Source: Nosocomiicoccus ampullae
GTDB lineage: Bacteria > Bacillota > Bacilli > Staphylococcales > Salinicoccaceae
Assembly (NCBI RefSeq): GCF_001696685.1
Contig: NZ_MBFG01000003.1
Location: 1 to 64,000, forward strand
Length of the DNA stretch: 64,000 bases
Direction: 5' to 3'
The position numbers and the translations under genes were made by a program. Positions 8,485-18,200 of this stretch are shown piece by piece (the stretch's first letter is position 1; each line of letters begins with the position of its first letter). The notes under the pieces were generated by a model. That model saw nothing but the letters and a program-made list of their open reading frames with translations, was not told the DNA's origin and ran no database searches.

Positions 8485-9348
8485 ATGATGAATCAAAATG
8501 CAATTGAACTTAAAAACGTAACTAAACACTACAAAGATTTTTCGATTGAAGATTTAAATTTAAATATTAAAAAAGGTTTTGTCACAGGATTTGTCGGACG
8601 AAACGGTGCTGGTAAATCGACGACGATTGAAATGATTATGAACTTAACACGACCAAATTCTGGTGAAGTTAAAGTATTTGGTTTAGATATGAAAGATAAT
8701 GAAAAAGTGATAAAGAACAGAATTGGTTACGTCGATGCAGCTAATGATTATATGGAAAACTTTAAACTAAAAGATATTATCAAATACGTATCAAGAACGT
8801 ATACAAACTGGGACGAAGAGGCGTGCATTCACTATATAGAGAAATTTAATTTACCTTTAAACAAAAAACTTAAAGACTTCTCTACAGGAATGCGTGCAAA
8901 AGCAACGATTGCGATTGCGTTATCTCATAATACAGAACTGTTTGTTATGGATGAACCAACGACAGGTCTCGACCCAGTTGTGAGAAGAGAAATTATAGAA
9001 ACATTAAGAGAGATTATGGTAAATGAAGATAGAACTATTTTATTTTCAACGCATATTACCGAAGATCTTGAAAAGTTAGCAGACTACATCGTCATGATCG
9101 ACGACGGTGAAATTATACTAAACACTTCTAAAAATGATTTAGCTGAGAATTACTTTATCGTTCATGGTAGTAACGACTTATTAGATAGAGATACAGAATC
9201 ATATTTTACATCGATTAAAAAAGGTGACGTGAACTTTGAAGCTTTAACTCAATCACCAAAAGAAGTTGAAGCGGTGTTTGGTGACACTATAGTGATACAA
9301 CCCGTAAAAATCGATGATGTCATCTACCACTTAAAGGGGGAGAAATAA
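8485..9348 (+). CDS. ABC transporter ATP-binding protein (YtrB/EcsA-like)
   Basis: The ATPase subunit of an ABC-2 type exporter, 287 residues. It shows Walker A GRNGAGKST (38-46), the signature FSTGMRAKATIAIAL, Walker B LFVMDEPTTGLD and the switch His in STHITEDLEKLADYIV, then a roughly 75-residue C-terminal accessory region. Translation probably begins at the ATG at 8485 or 8488, with GAGGAG at 8474-8479; a GTG at 8479 overlaps this site and is unlikely. The gene abuts the permease gene with no gap. It is likely co-regulated with and repressed by the GntR protein upstream. Confidence 0.93.
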   Translation: MMNQNAIELKNVTKHYKDFSIEDLNLNIKKGFVTGFVGRNGAGKSTTIEMIMNLTRPNSGEVKVFGLDMKDNEKVIKNRIGYVDAANDYMENFKLKDIIKYVSRTYTNWDEEACIHYIEKFNLPLNKKLKDFSTGMRAKATIAIALSHNTELFVMDEPTTGLDPVVRREIIETLREIMVNEDRTILFSTHITEDLEKLADYIVMIDDGEIILNTSKNDLAENYFIVHGSNDLLDRDTESYFTSIKKGDVNFEALTQSPKEVEAVFGDTIVIQPVKIDDVIYHLKGEK

Positions 9349-9948
9349 ATGTTAAATTATATGATCAGAGATATTAAAATTCAAAAGAATTACTTATATT
9401 TTTTACCTGTACTCATTGTATTTCTACTTTTCATGAAGACACCTGTAAATACGATTATCGCAGTTGCAATGGTATATATTCCGGTAAACGCGGTTTATTT
9501 ACTCGCTAAGTCAAATATCAATCATTTTGATTTAACACTTCCTATTGCGAGAAAGGATATCGTGAATTATAGATATATCAGTACGATAGTATACGCAATT
9601 TTTGGTGGATCACTATTTGCTTTAATATTTAAAATTATCGGCTTTGACGTATCACTTCTAGACTTAGAGTTTGCCTTACAGTTAACGTTATGGCTTTCAA
9701 TAGTGTTTTTCCCATTAAACTTTGCACTTACTACAGAGAAAGCTTTACTCATCTCAGTGTATGTCGTATTCTCATTATTTATGCTACAAGCAGTGTTCTT
9801 TGGATATGCGGTGGAAAACATACAACAACTAGATAAAAGCGATAATCCATTCACGCTCATGATACACCTCGGATTTGTTTTAGCTTGTGTACTCTTTGCT
9901 GTCACTTGGCTACTTAGCTTATTTATTATTAAAAGAAAGGATATTTAA
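9349..9948 (+). CDS. ABC-2 type transporter permease
   Basis: A 199-residue integral membrane protein with about six predicted spans. It carries the LP-A-R-K-DIV-YRY loop (LPIARKDIVNYRYIST) seen after the second span in permeases paired with YtrB-type ATPases. The start is directly after the ATPase stop, with GGGGG ahead. Together the two genes encode a small exporter. The substrate is unknown; related staphylococcal units respond to antimicrobial peptides or cell-envelope stress. Confidence 0.88.
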   Translation: MLNYMIRDIKIQKNYLYFLPVLIVFLLFMKTPVNTIIAVAMVYIPVNAVYLLAKSNINHFDLTLPIARKDIVNYRYISTIVYAIFGGSLFALIFKIIGFDVSLLDLEFALQLTLWLSIVFFPLNFALTTEKALLISVYVVFSLFMLQAVFFGYAVENIQQLDKSDNPFTLMIHLGFVLACVLFAVTWLLSLFIIKRKDI

Positions 9949-9954
9949 ATGTAG

Positions 9955-9989
9955 AAAGAGCTACTCTATACAATTAGAGCAGCTCTTTT
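9955..9989 (+). terminator. Intrinsic terminator after the GntR-ABC operon
   Basis: A 14-bp stem with one mismatch (AAAGAGCTACTCTA/TAGAGCAGCTCTTT), loop TACAAT, then TTTT. The 147 bases between it and the rplS terminator hold no gene that I can see. Confidence 0.8.
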
Positions 9990-10136
9990 ACATAGACTTA
10001 TTCATTGAGTACAGGGATTCTGTATGTTTTTTGTTCATAAATTTTCTCATAACTATTCATTTATGTAATTTATAGTTTAAAGTATAGTACAATGTTTTTT
10101 AGAGTATAATTGATAAGAGAACAGAAAAATTTATAC

Positions 10137-10169
10137 AAAAAAAGACCGAAGAATAAATCTTCGGTCTTT
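10137..10169 (-). terminator. Intrinsic terminator after rplS
   Basis: Minus-strand perfect 12-bp stem AAAGACCGAAGA/TCTTCGGTCTTT followed by a run of T. Confidence 0.9.
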
Positions 10170-10180
10170 TATAACGTGAA

Positions 10181-10534
10181 TTAGTTTTCGCGTTTCTCTT
10201 TGATACGTGCTGCTTTACCACGTAAGCTACGTAAGTAGTATAATTTCGCACGACGTACGCTACCTTTACGAGTCACTTCGATTTTATCGATTTTTGGTGT
10301 GTGAACAGGGAATGTTCTTTCTACTCCAACACCGTAAGAGATTTTTCTTACTGTGAATGTTTCAGAAATTCCACCACCACGGCGACGAATAACTACACCT
10401 TCGAACACCTGGATTCTTTCACGTTCACCTTCAGTGATACGTACGTGTACTTTTACTGAGTCCCCAGCTCTAAACTCTGGTAAGTCAGTTTTAAGTTGTG
10501 ACTTTGTAATGTCTTGTAATAATTGTTGTGACAT
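10181..10534 (-). CDS. rplS: 50S ribosomal protein L19
   Basis: A 117-residue ribosomal protein at the 30S-50S interface. Typical blocks are [41 protein letters not shown] and RAKLYYLR. The C-terminus is rich in Lys and Arg. AGGAAGAGGAG lies before the start. It is the last gene of the rpsP-khpA-rimM-trmD-rplS block, the usual Bacillota order, and ends in a strong terminator. Confidence 0.98.
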   Translation of the reverse strand: MSQQLLQDITKSQLKTDLPEFRAGDSVKVHVRITEGERERIQVFEGVVIRRRGGGISETFTVRKISYGVGVERTFPVHTPKIDKIEVTRKGSVRRAKLYYLRSLRGKAARIKEKREN

Positions 10535-10539
10535 TTAAA

Positions 10540-10600
10540 TTCTCCTCTTCCTACCAACCATCTTATATAGCATCTATACAGCGGATCGTTGTGATTTTTC
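10540..10600 (-). ncRNA. Candidate L19 leader (rplS 5' region)
   Basis: The 114 bases between trmD and rplS contain a compact structured-looking stretch just ahead of the rplS ribosome binding site, with GATCCGCTG, a small hairpin TATAG-ATG-CTATA and GATGGTTGGTAGGAAGAGG. Position and composition recall the L19 leader of Bacillota, thought to be bound by L19. The match is from memory and weak. Confidence 0.4.
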
Positions 10601-10648
10601 GTCCTCATAGACTTATTCATATTACCATATTTAATTGGTCGATTCAAC

Positions 10649-11320
10649 TTATTTTTTATTTTTTAATAAATCTGGTCGTCTTTCTTTTGTGCGTTTTAAC
10701 GATTCCTCTTCTCGCCACTCTTCGATTTTTTTATGATCTCCACTCAGTAATACGTCTGGTACTTTCATACCTCGATATTCTCTTGGTCTCGTGTAATGTG
10801 GATGCTCGAGCATACCTGTTGAAAAGCTGTCGTTTTCGTGACTTTCTTGTTGAATGACTCCAGGGATGAGACGAACGATGGCGTCTGTCATTGCCATCGA
10901 CGCAATTTCTCCTCCCGTTAATACGTAGTCCCCGATTGAAACTTCATCAGTTGCGAGGCTTCGTATACGCTCATCATATCCTTCGTAATGTCCGTTTATA
11001 AAAACGATGTTTTCTTCAGTAGATAATTCTTCAGCAAACTGTTGATCGAACGGTCTCCCGGACGGACACATGAGTAATACGCGTGCGTTTTCTAAATGTA
11101 ATGATTCAAACGCTTCGTATACTGGTTCTGGTTTTAAGACCATACCAGCACCACCACCGTACGGATAGTCGTCGACTTGATTATGTTTGTTGTTTGCGTA
11201 ATCTCTAAAGTTAATCGTTTTATAACTCACGATACCTTTGTCATTTGCACGCTTTAAAATTGATGAACTTAAAATACCTTCATACATTTCAGGAAATAAT
11301 GTTAAGTAGAATATGTTCAT
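10649..11320 (-). CDS. trmD: tRNA (guanine-N1)-methyltransferase TrmD
   Basis: This enzyme methylates G37 of tRNAs reading CNN codons, which prevents +1 frameshifting. It is a SPOUT-class trefoil-knot methylase of 223 residues. Visible blocks include [26 protein letters not shown], the knot region [17 protein letters not shown] and [15 protein letters not shown]. The start ATG overlaps the rimM stop (ATGA), so the two are translationally coupled. Confidence 0.98.
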   Translation of the reverse strand: MNIFYLTLFPEMYEGILSSSILKRANDKGIVSYKTINFRDYANNKHNQVDDYPYGGGAGMVLKPEPVYEAFESLHLENARVLLMCPSGRPFDQQFAEELSTEENIVFINGHYEGYDERIRSLATDEVSIGDYVLTGGEIASMAMTDAIVRLIPGVIQQESHENDSFSTGMLEHPHYTRPREYRGMKVPDVLLSGDHKKIEEWREEESLKRTKERRPDLLKNKK

Positions 11321-11805
11321 AAATCTAACAGCCCTTCAATCGGTTCTATTTCAATTCGTTTACGCTCGATATCAATGAGTTTAATAAAGTCGTCTACGTT
11401 TGGAATCATATACTTATCAGATACGACAAAGACGTCTTTACTACCAGTTGGGATAATTGACGTCACTTCTCCTAAAGTTTCGTTATTGTCTAAGTTTATT
11501 ACTTCACAGCCGATAATATCTTCATAATGATATTGCCCTTCTGGTAGTTCAATATCAATCGCATCTAGTGCTTGATACACTGTGTGACCTTTTAAATGTT
11601 CTACGTCGTTTAAATTTGTAACTCCGTCGAACGTTAACATATGAAAGTTTTTATGTTTACGATAACGCGTGATTGTATATGTTTCGTTGTTAATCGTCAC
11701 TGTTTTACCGACCGCAAATCGTTCGTTCGTAAAATCACTACTACTTAAAATTTTAACTTCACCACGGACACCGTGGAAATTTACTAATGTTCCAATATCA
11801 ATCAT
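11317..11805 (-). CDS. rimM: 16S rRNA processing protein RimM
   Basis: A 30S assembly factor that binds S19 and helps mature the 16S 3' domain. Its 162 residues form an N-terminal RimM beta-barrel ([16 protein letters not shown]) and a C-terminal PRC-barrel ([12 protein letters not shown] to [17 protein letters not shown]). The start at 11805 is chosen because AAAGGA lies 6 bases upstream; an in-frame ATG at 11835 would begin inside the preceding terminator hairpin. It is coupled to trmD by a 4-base overlap. Confidence 0.96.
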   Translation of the reverse strand: MIDIGTLVNFHGVRGEVKILSSSDFTNERFAVGKTVTINNETYTITRYRKHKNFHMLTFDGVTNLNDVEHLKGHTVYQALDAIDIELPEGQYHYEDIIGCEVINLDNNETLGEVTSIIPTGSKDVFVVSDKYMIPNVDDFIKLIDIERKRIEIEPIEGLLDL

Positions 11806-11823
11806 CGTGATTCCTTTCCGAAT

Positions 11824-11853
11824 AAAAAAACACACCCGTGTCGGATGTGTTTT
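11824..11853 (-). terminator. Intrinsic terminator between khpA and rimM
   Basis: Minus-strand 11-bp stem AAAACACATCC/GGGTGTGTTTT with loop GACAC, followed by seven T. It lies inside what is usually one operon and could attenuate rimM-trmD-rplS expression. Confidence 0.8.
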
Positions 11854-12080
11854 TACTCTACGTCAACAAACACTCTTACTGACGGGTCATCATTTGCTGC
11901 TGTCATGATCGTACGCACTGCTTTAATGGCACGACCACCTTTACCAATGATTCTGCCAATGTCTTCTTCATGTGCATTAACAGTATAGACCACTTTTCTA
12001 TCTTCAGTCGTCTCAGTAATCGTAAGACTCTCGGGATGACGAACGATAGGTTGTAAAATCGTTTGGAGTAGCTGTTTCAT
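11853..12080 (-). CDS. khpA: KH-domain RNA-binding protein KhpA
   Basis: A small single-KH protein of 75 residues (YlqC family) that, with KhpB/EloR, binds many RNAs and affects cell elongation in other Bacillota. The RNA-binding G-x-x-G loop is in IGRIIGKGGRAIKAVRTI. It follows rpsP with a 2-base gap, the conserved arrangement. A terminator begins at its stop codon. Confidence 0.95.
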   Translation of the reverse strand: MKQLLQTILQPIVRHPESLTITETTEDRKVVYTVNAHEEDIGRIIGKGGRAIKAVRTIMTAANDDPSVRVFVDVE

Positions 12081-12082
12081 AA

Positions 12083-12355
12083 TTATTTACCTTGTTTCGC
12101 GTTATGGAATTTTTCCATAAGACCACGTTTACTGAAAATAGAACGTACAGTGTCTGAAGGTTTTGCACCTGTTAACATCCACTCTAATGCTTTTTCATCA
12201 TCTAATTTAACGTTGTCTTCTTCTTTTAATGGGTCAAAGTAACCAAGTTGCTCGATAATACGACCATCTCTTTTTACTCTTGAGTCCGCAACTACGATTC
12301 TGTAGAAAGGATTTCTTTTAGAACCCATACGAGTTAATCTGATTTTTGTTGCCAT
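12083..12355 (-). CDS. rpsP: 30S ribosomal protein S16
   Basis: A 90-residue primary 30S assembly protein with the conserved N-terminus [20 protein letters not shown] and the block [17 protein letters not shown] lies ahead of the start. It is first in the rpsP-khpA-rimM-trmD-rplS block. An 84-base gap with a T-poor hairpin (about 12413-12439) separates it from ffh. Confidence 0.98.
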   Translation of the reverse strand: MATKIRLTRMGSKRNPFYRIVVADSRVKRDGRIIEQLGYFDPLKEEDNVKLDDEKALEWMLTGAKPSDTVRSIFSKRGLMEKFHNAKQGK

Positions 12356-12439
12356 TTATATACACCTCTCATGTTCAAAATTACTTATATAATAATAACA
12401 GATGATTTTAACATTGTAAAGAGGTTTTCCTTTACAATT

Positions 12440-13786
12440 TTAAAAAGGTAATCCCATGCCGCCAAATGGGTTTTTACGCTTTCCTTTTTGATTTGTAAAT
12501 TGCTTCATCATCTTTTTCATTTCGTTAAATTGTTTTAATAAACGGTTCACTTCTTGAAGTGATCGACCTGACCCTTTAGCGATACGACGCTTTCTTGAGA
12601 TGTTTAATTTCTCAGGATTCTCGCGCTCTTCCATCGTCATTGAACGGATAATCGCTTGAACGTGGTCGATTTCTTTACCGCTCATTTTTACTTTATCTAA
12701 CCCTTTAATTTTGTTCGCACCAGGAAGCATTTTGATTAGCTCATCAAGTGGTCCCATATTTTTCACTTGGTCCATTTGATCTAAAAAGTCGTCTAACGTA
12801 AACGAATTTTCTTTTAACTTTTGCTCGAGCTTTTCTTGCTCTTCCATGTCGACGTTTGCTTGCGCGCGGTCGATAATCGATAAAATATCTCCCATTCCGA
12901 GAATTCTGCTTGCCATACGCTCTGGATGGAACGGTTCTAGACCGTCTAGTTTTTCTGATACCCCGATAAATTTAATCGGTTTTTCAGTGACGCTACGAAT
13001 TGAAAGTGCCGCACCACCACGAGTGTCCCCGTCTAACTTTGTGAGTGTCACTCCTGTGATGTCTAGTAAATCGTTAAACGATTCAGCGACGTTCACTGCG
13101 TCTTGACCTGTCATCGAGTCGACGACGAGCATAATTTCGTCTGGATTTGAAATTTCTTTAACGTTTTTTAATTCGTTCATTAAGTCTTCGTCGATGTGTA
13201 AACGACCGGCTGTATCGATGATGACTGTATCTAAATGTTCTTCTTTAGCGTACTGCATCGCGTTTTCTACGATTGTTTCGACTTTTTCTTTGTCTCCCAT
13301 TGAATAGACTGGAATGTCTAATTGACGACCGATCGTTTGTAACTGATCGATCGCAGCTGGACGGTAAATGTCTCCCGCAACGAGTAATGGTTTTTTGTTA
13401 TGTTGTTTACGTAACAGTAACGCGAGCTTACCCGCAGTCGTCGTTTTACCTGCCCCTTGTAATCCGACCATCATAATAACTGTCGGTGGTTTTTTTGCTA
13501 AATTGATTTTCGCATTTTCTCCACCCATTAACGCTGTAAGTTCTTCTTGTACGATTTTAATGACTTGTTGGCCTGGCGTTAATGATTTCATGACATCTGC
13601 ACCTTCAGCACGCGCGGACACATCTTTAATAAACTGACGAACAACTTTAAAGTTAACGTCTGCTTCAAGAAGTGCTAAGCGTACTTCACGCATCATCGTT
13701 TTTATATCTTGTTCTGTGACTTTACCTTTACCTTTAATATCATCTAAGATACTTTGAAGCCTTGAACCTAATCCTTCAAATGCCAC
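12440..13786 (-). CDS. ffh: Signal recognition particle protein Ffh (SRP54)
   Basis: The SRP GTPase that binds signal peptides and 4.5S/6S RNA and docks with FtsY for co-translational targeting. It has an N domain (1-about 95), a G domain with GLQGAGKTTTAGKLA, DTAGRLHID and TKLDGDTRGGAALS, and a Met-rich M domain (about 295-448) ending in GGMGLPF. The length of 448 residues is normal. It lies 11 bases after ylxM and the two are surely cotranscribed. Confidence 0.98.
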   Translation of the reverse strand: MAFEGLGSRLQSILDDIKGKGKVTEQDIKTMMREVRLALLEADVNFKVVRQFIKDVSARAEGADVMKSLTPGQQVIKIVQEELTALMGGENAKINLAKKPPTVIMMVGLQGAGKTTTAGKLALLLRKQHNKKPLLVAGDIYRPAAIDQLQTIGRQLDIPVYSMGDKEKVETIVENAMQYAKEEHLDTVIIDTAGRLHIDEDLMNELKNVKEISNPDEIMLVVDSMTGQDAVNVAESFNDLLDITGVTLTKLDGDTRGGAALSIRSVTEKPIKFIGVSEKLDGLEPFHPERMASRILGMGDILSIIDRAQANVDMEEQEKLEQKLKENSFTLDDFLDQMDQVKNMGPLDELIKMLPGANKIKGLDKVKMSGKEIDHVQAIIRSMTMEERENPEKLNISRKRRIAKGSGRSLQEVNRLLKQFNEMKKMMKQFTNQKGKRKNPFGGMGLPF

Positions 13787-13797
13787 ATTAATTCCTC

Positions 13798-14124
13798 CTA
13801 ATCGAGTGATTCGAGTTCTTCTATTATATTAAGTGCTTGTTGTTTATCGTCGAGCGATGTTTTTAACGCATCGTATAATTGTTGACGTTTTAAATAACGC
13901 GCGTACATACCGAGGTTTTCTTCGTATGCTTCGAGTACTTCTGTCGTACGTTTTAAATTATCATAAACCGCTTGTCGCGTCACGTTTAACTCATCTGCGA
14001 TTTCCGAAAACTGTAAGTCCATTAAATAATAGAGCTTTACGTAATCTTTTTGCTTATCCGTTAATAAGCCGTTATAAAAATCATACAGATAGTTCATACG
14101 TAACGTCTTATTCAGTTCGTTCAT
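13798..14124 (-). CDS. ylxM: YlxM/p13-like helix-turn-helix protein
   Basis: A 108-residue DNA-binding-like protein of the UPF0122/YlxM family. Its HTH (MDLQFSEIADELNVTRQAVYDNLKR) resembles sigma-70 region 4. In streptococci it is an SRP-associated factor that modulates Ffh-FtsY GTPase. The start at 14124 ([17 protein letters not shown]) overlaps the ftsY end by 17 bases and matches the family N-terminus. The conserved order ftsY-ylxM-ffh supports the SRP link. Confidence 0.92.
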   Translation of the reverse strand: MNELNKTLRMNYLYDFYNGLLTDKQKDYVKLYYLMDLQFSEIADELNVTRQAVYDNLKRTTEVLEAYEENLGMYARYLKRQQLYDALKTSLDDKQQALNIIEELESLD

Positions 14125-15223
14125 CTTCAACAACTTCCTCTGCATTGTCAATCATATCTGCAAATAGTCCGTAAACATAGTTTTCTGCACTAAATATTTC
14201 GAGGTCATCGATCTTTTCTCCAAGACCGACGAATTTTACTGGAATACCGAGTTCGTTTTTAATCGCTAGTACGATACCACCTTTTGCAGTACCATCAAGT
14301 TTTGTTAAGACAAGCCCTGTTAACTCTGTTACTTCGTTAAATGCTTTCGCTTGTAACATCGCATTTTGACCAGTTGTAGCGTCTAATACGAGTAGCACTT
14401 CATGTGGTGCATTTTCGTCGACTCTTTGAATGACGCGTTTCATCTTTTCGAGTTCTTTCATTAAGTTCCCTTTATTTTGTAGGCGTCCTGCTGTGTCGAC
14501 AATTAAAACATCCGTCCCGCGGCGCTTTGCTGCGTTTACTGCGTCGAACACTACAGCTGCTGGATCTGAACCTTCTTGGTGTTTAATGACGTCTGCACCG
14601 ACTCTTTCACCCCATACTTCAAGCTGATTAATAGCCCCAGCTCTGAATGTATCTGCGGCTGCGAGTAATACGTCTTTACCTTCAGACTTATAGCGATGTG
14701 CAAGTTTACCGATTGACGTCGTTTTACCGACACCGTTTACTCCGACGACTAAAATAATCGTTAAATCGTCTTGCATGTTCATGCTTTCGTCTAAGTCACC
14801 GTTACGTTCGTATATCTCTATCATCTTTTCAACGATGACTTCACGGAGTTCTTTTGTTTCAGTAATATTTTTAAGTTTCGCATAATCTCGTAATTCATCT
14901 GTTAACTCCATCACCGTTTCAAAACCGACGTCTGCAGTAATGAGCACTTCTTCGAGCGCTTCAAAAAAGTCCTCATCTACTTTACGGTACGTCGCCATTA
15001 ACTGGTTGATTTGATCTTGGAATTTCTCACGAGATTTTTCAAGTCCTTGTTTAAATTTATAACCGACTTGTTCTTGTTCCCACTCTTCAAATTCTTCAAT
15101 CGATATTAAACCGTCTCCGTCTAAATCTGCATCTTTCATTTCATCAGTGACGGGCGTTTGTTCAAACTCTTCTTTATCTGCTTTACCTGAGAATTTCTTT
15201 TTTAAACGATTAAATAAACTCAC
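14108..15223 (-). CDS. ftsY: SRP receptor GTPase FtsY with an EF-hand-like loop in the N-terminal region
   Basis: The membrane-associated receptor for SRP. A short basic amphipathic N-terminus ([14 protein letters not shown]) can bind lipid. An acidic linker follows, then the NG domain from about residue 55, with [32 protein letters not shown] and [10 protein letters not shown]. The length is 371 residues. The linker holds a textbook EF-hand loop at residues 33-44 ([12 protein letters not shown]) with Asp at positions 1, 3 and 5, Gly at 6, Ile at 8 and Glu at 12, followed by the helix FEEWEQEQ. I know of no such loop as a standard FtsY feature. The gene lies directly after smc. Confidence 0.97.
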   Translation of the reverse strand: MSLFNRLKKKFSGKADKEEFEQTPVTDEMKDADLDGDGLISIEEFEEWEQEQVGYKFKQGLEKSREKFQDQINQLMATYRKVDEDFFEALEEVLITADVGFETVMELTDELRDYAKLKNITETKELREVIVEKMIEIYERNGDLDESMNMQDDLTIILVVGVNGVGKTTSIGKLAHRYKSEGKDVLLAAADTFRAGAINQLEVWGERVGADVIKHQEGSDPAAVVFDAVNAAKRRGTDVLIVDTAGRLQNKGNLMKELEKMKRVIQRVDENAPHEVLLVLDATTGQNAMLQAKAFNEVTELTGLVLTKLDGTAKGGIVLAIKNELGIPVKFVGLGEKIDDLEIFSAENYVYGLFADMIDNAEEVVEDERTE

Positions 15224-18200
15224 TTAGTATTCCCCCTCAACTTCTCGTTCCTCGTATGTCTTTAAGTCTACACTAATTAGCTCAGAGACACCTTTTTCTT
15301 GCATCGTCACACCGAATAATCGGTCGCTTTGCTCCATCGTCTTTTTACGGTGAGTGATTACGATACACTGGCTGTAACGTGTTAAATGTCTTAAGTAATT
15401 TGAGAATCGTAACACGTTCGCCTCATCGAGTGCCGCTTCTACTTCATCTAATATTATAAACGGACTACTTCTCACTTCTAATATACTGAATAATAAACTA
15501 ATCGCTGTTAACGCGCGCTCTCCCCCACTAAGTAGCGACATGCTCGTTAGCTTTTTACCTGGAGGTTGAGCGTATATGAGTAATCCAGCATTTAAATAAT
15601 CACCCGGTTCTGTTAAGCGGAGTTCTGCTTCCCCACCGCCGAACATCGTCTTAAACACTTTTTTAAAGTGTTCATTAACGTTGTGATACGTCTCTTTAAA
15701 GCGTTCAGACACTTCATAGTCCATTTCTTTAATGACGTCGAGTAACGTTTCACGTGCTTGTAACAAATCGTCTTCTTCGTGTTTTAAAAACGTATAACGT
15801 TCGTTCACGACTTCAAACTCATCAATTGCGTTTAAGTTTACGTTACCGAGTTCGTCGATACTTTTTTTATTTAACTGAATTCTTTCGCGCTTCATGTCGA
15901 TGTCTGTTAAGTCCGTATATTCTTTTTCTGCACGTTCAAACGTCATTTCATACGTTTCAGATAAGTAATCGATTTTTACACTTAACATTGATTCGACGCG
16001 TTCCTTTTTACCGTGCGTTTTACGTAGCGATTCAGAAAGTTTCTCTATCGTATCTAAATGCGACTGACGTAAATTCACGTCGTGCTTTGTTTCTTCACTC
16101 ACTTCGTGTATCTCTTTTTTAAGTTGTGATGAAGAGTCTTGTAACACGTCTAACTGTTCGTCGAGTTCTAAAGATAACGTCTCTAACGCTTCGATATCGA
16201 TCGACTCGTAATCTGAAGTCAACATTTCAATACGTGAATCGATATCTACAATTTCACGTTTCACTTTTAAAAGCCTTTCTTCGTAATCCGTTACTTGAGA
16301 ACGTTTATATCGAAGTGTCGATTCTAATTCCGCTTGTTTTGTAAGAAGCGTTTGCTTTTTACTTTCGTATTCTTTTTCAGCCGCTTCAGTATCCCCTTGA
16401 GCTTTCGTGAGTAACTGAATATCTTTTTGAAGCGAATCGAGTGTTTTTGTTTTCTCTTCTATCGCTTTTATTAACGTCGATGCTTCCATAGTTTCAGTTG
16501 TAGAATCAAACGTTTCTTTTAATAACGCAATGCGTTCATTTGTTAATTTAATGTCTTGGTTCGTTTGTTCTAGTAACTGACTCTGTTCATCGTATGATTC
16601 TTTTAACTGAATGCCTTCAGTTTCTAGCGTGTTTAGAAGAGTGTCTAATTCTTTTAGACTGTCCTTTTCTTTTGAAAGTTCTTTAGTAAGCCTGTCGACT
16701 TCTAGCGTGTACGCTTTGATTTTATCGTCGAGTGCATCTTTTTCTTTTCGTAATTTAAGTGCTGAGTTGTTGTTTTGACGGCTTCCCCCACTGACCGCAC
16801 CACCCGGGTTAAAAATTTCGCCGTCTTGTGTTACGATACGCGCTTTAAAATTTAACTCTCTAGATAATCGGGCACCGTCGTCATAATTTTCGACGATAAT
16901 CGTCGTACTAAATAAGTGACCGATTAGTGCGTCATATTTCGTGTCGACTAAATCCTTTAATATATGATGCTCTACTGATGTCGATTCGAGTTTAAATACA
17001 ACTTCTTGAGATAAAGATCTCCTTTGTATTGTGTCGAGTGGTAAAAACGTCGCGTAACCGAGGTTTTTATCTTTTAAATAATGGATTGCACGTTTAGCAT
17101 CCTGTTCAGTTTTTGTCACGACACTTTGCGTTTGACTACCGAGTGCTGCGTCAAGTGCTGTCATATACGAACTGTCGATTTCGATAAGTTCCATGACGGC
17201 ACCTAATACACCTGTGAGTTTGTCTTTACGTTTTAATACAGACTTTACGCCGCGGTAATATCCGTCGTAATTTGACATCATCGACTCATACATATCACGT
17301 TTAGATGTAAGTTGTGAGATGTAACGACTCGCTGTGTCGAATTGCTCTGTTAAAGACTTTGTATGAGACTGTTCGTGGTCACGTTTTGATTTCGTTTCTT
17401 TATACGCTTCACGCTTATTTTTTAATGATGATTCAAGTGTTGAGAGTGTATCTGTTAAACTTTTATTTTTTTCATTTAACGTGTCGAGAGACTCTTTTAA
17501 TTCGTTCATGCGACGGTCTAACTCTTCGCGCTTGCTTGAATCGATTGCCTCTTGTTTTTCATAGTCTTTTAACTGGTTGTCTAAAGAAGTCTTTTCGACC
17601 ATGATCGCATAATACTGTTCTTTTAATGCGTCAATATCGACGTCGTTACCGTCAACAAGCGATTGTAACGAAGCGTTGATTGTATCGATTTCTGCTTTTA
17701 CGTTCGACTGTTCATCTTTCGTTTCATTAAAAGATGTACGTAATGCTTCGAGATCACGTTCTAACGATTCTTGTTCTTTTAATTTATTGCTTTTTTCTTC
17801 AGTTAAACTGTCATGTTGATCTGAACGACTCGTTTTACGTTCTTTAAATAATTCGATTTTACCGATTGTTTGTTCTTTTTCTCTAGATGCTTTGACGAAC
17901 GCGTCGTGAATGCTACGCTCGTTTTCAGTTAACACTTCTCGCTTGTCGCGTAAGTTATTGATCGCAACGTCGAGTAAATTGACGTGATTTCTCGCGTCTT
18001 CAATTGTACGTTCATCGTTCGAATACGTCTCTTTTAACTGATGAAGTTTTGAAGACAGCTCTTTAATATCAAACACAGTAACTTCAATGTCGCTTTGCTT
18101 CATCTCGTTTAAAAGCGCTAAATACTCAGTCGCGATGGCACTTTCTTTTTCGAGCTTTTTAACGCGTGACTCGAGTTCACTCGTAATGTCGTGAATACGG

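Noticed and set aside
12413..12439. Hairpin after ffh as an intrinsic terminator
   Set aside because: The stem TTGTAAAG/CTTTACAA is present, but no T run follows on the minus strand; it may be only an mRNA stabiliser or chance.
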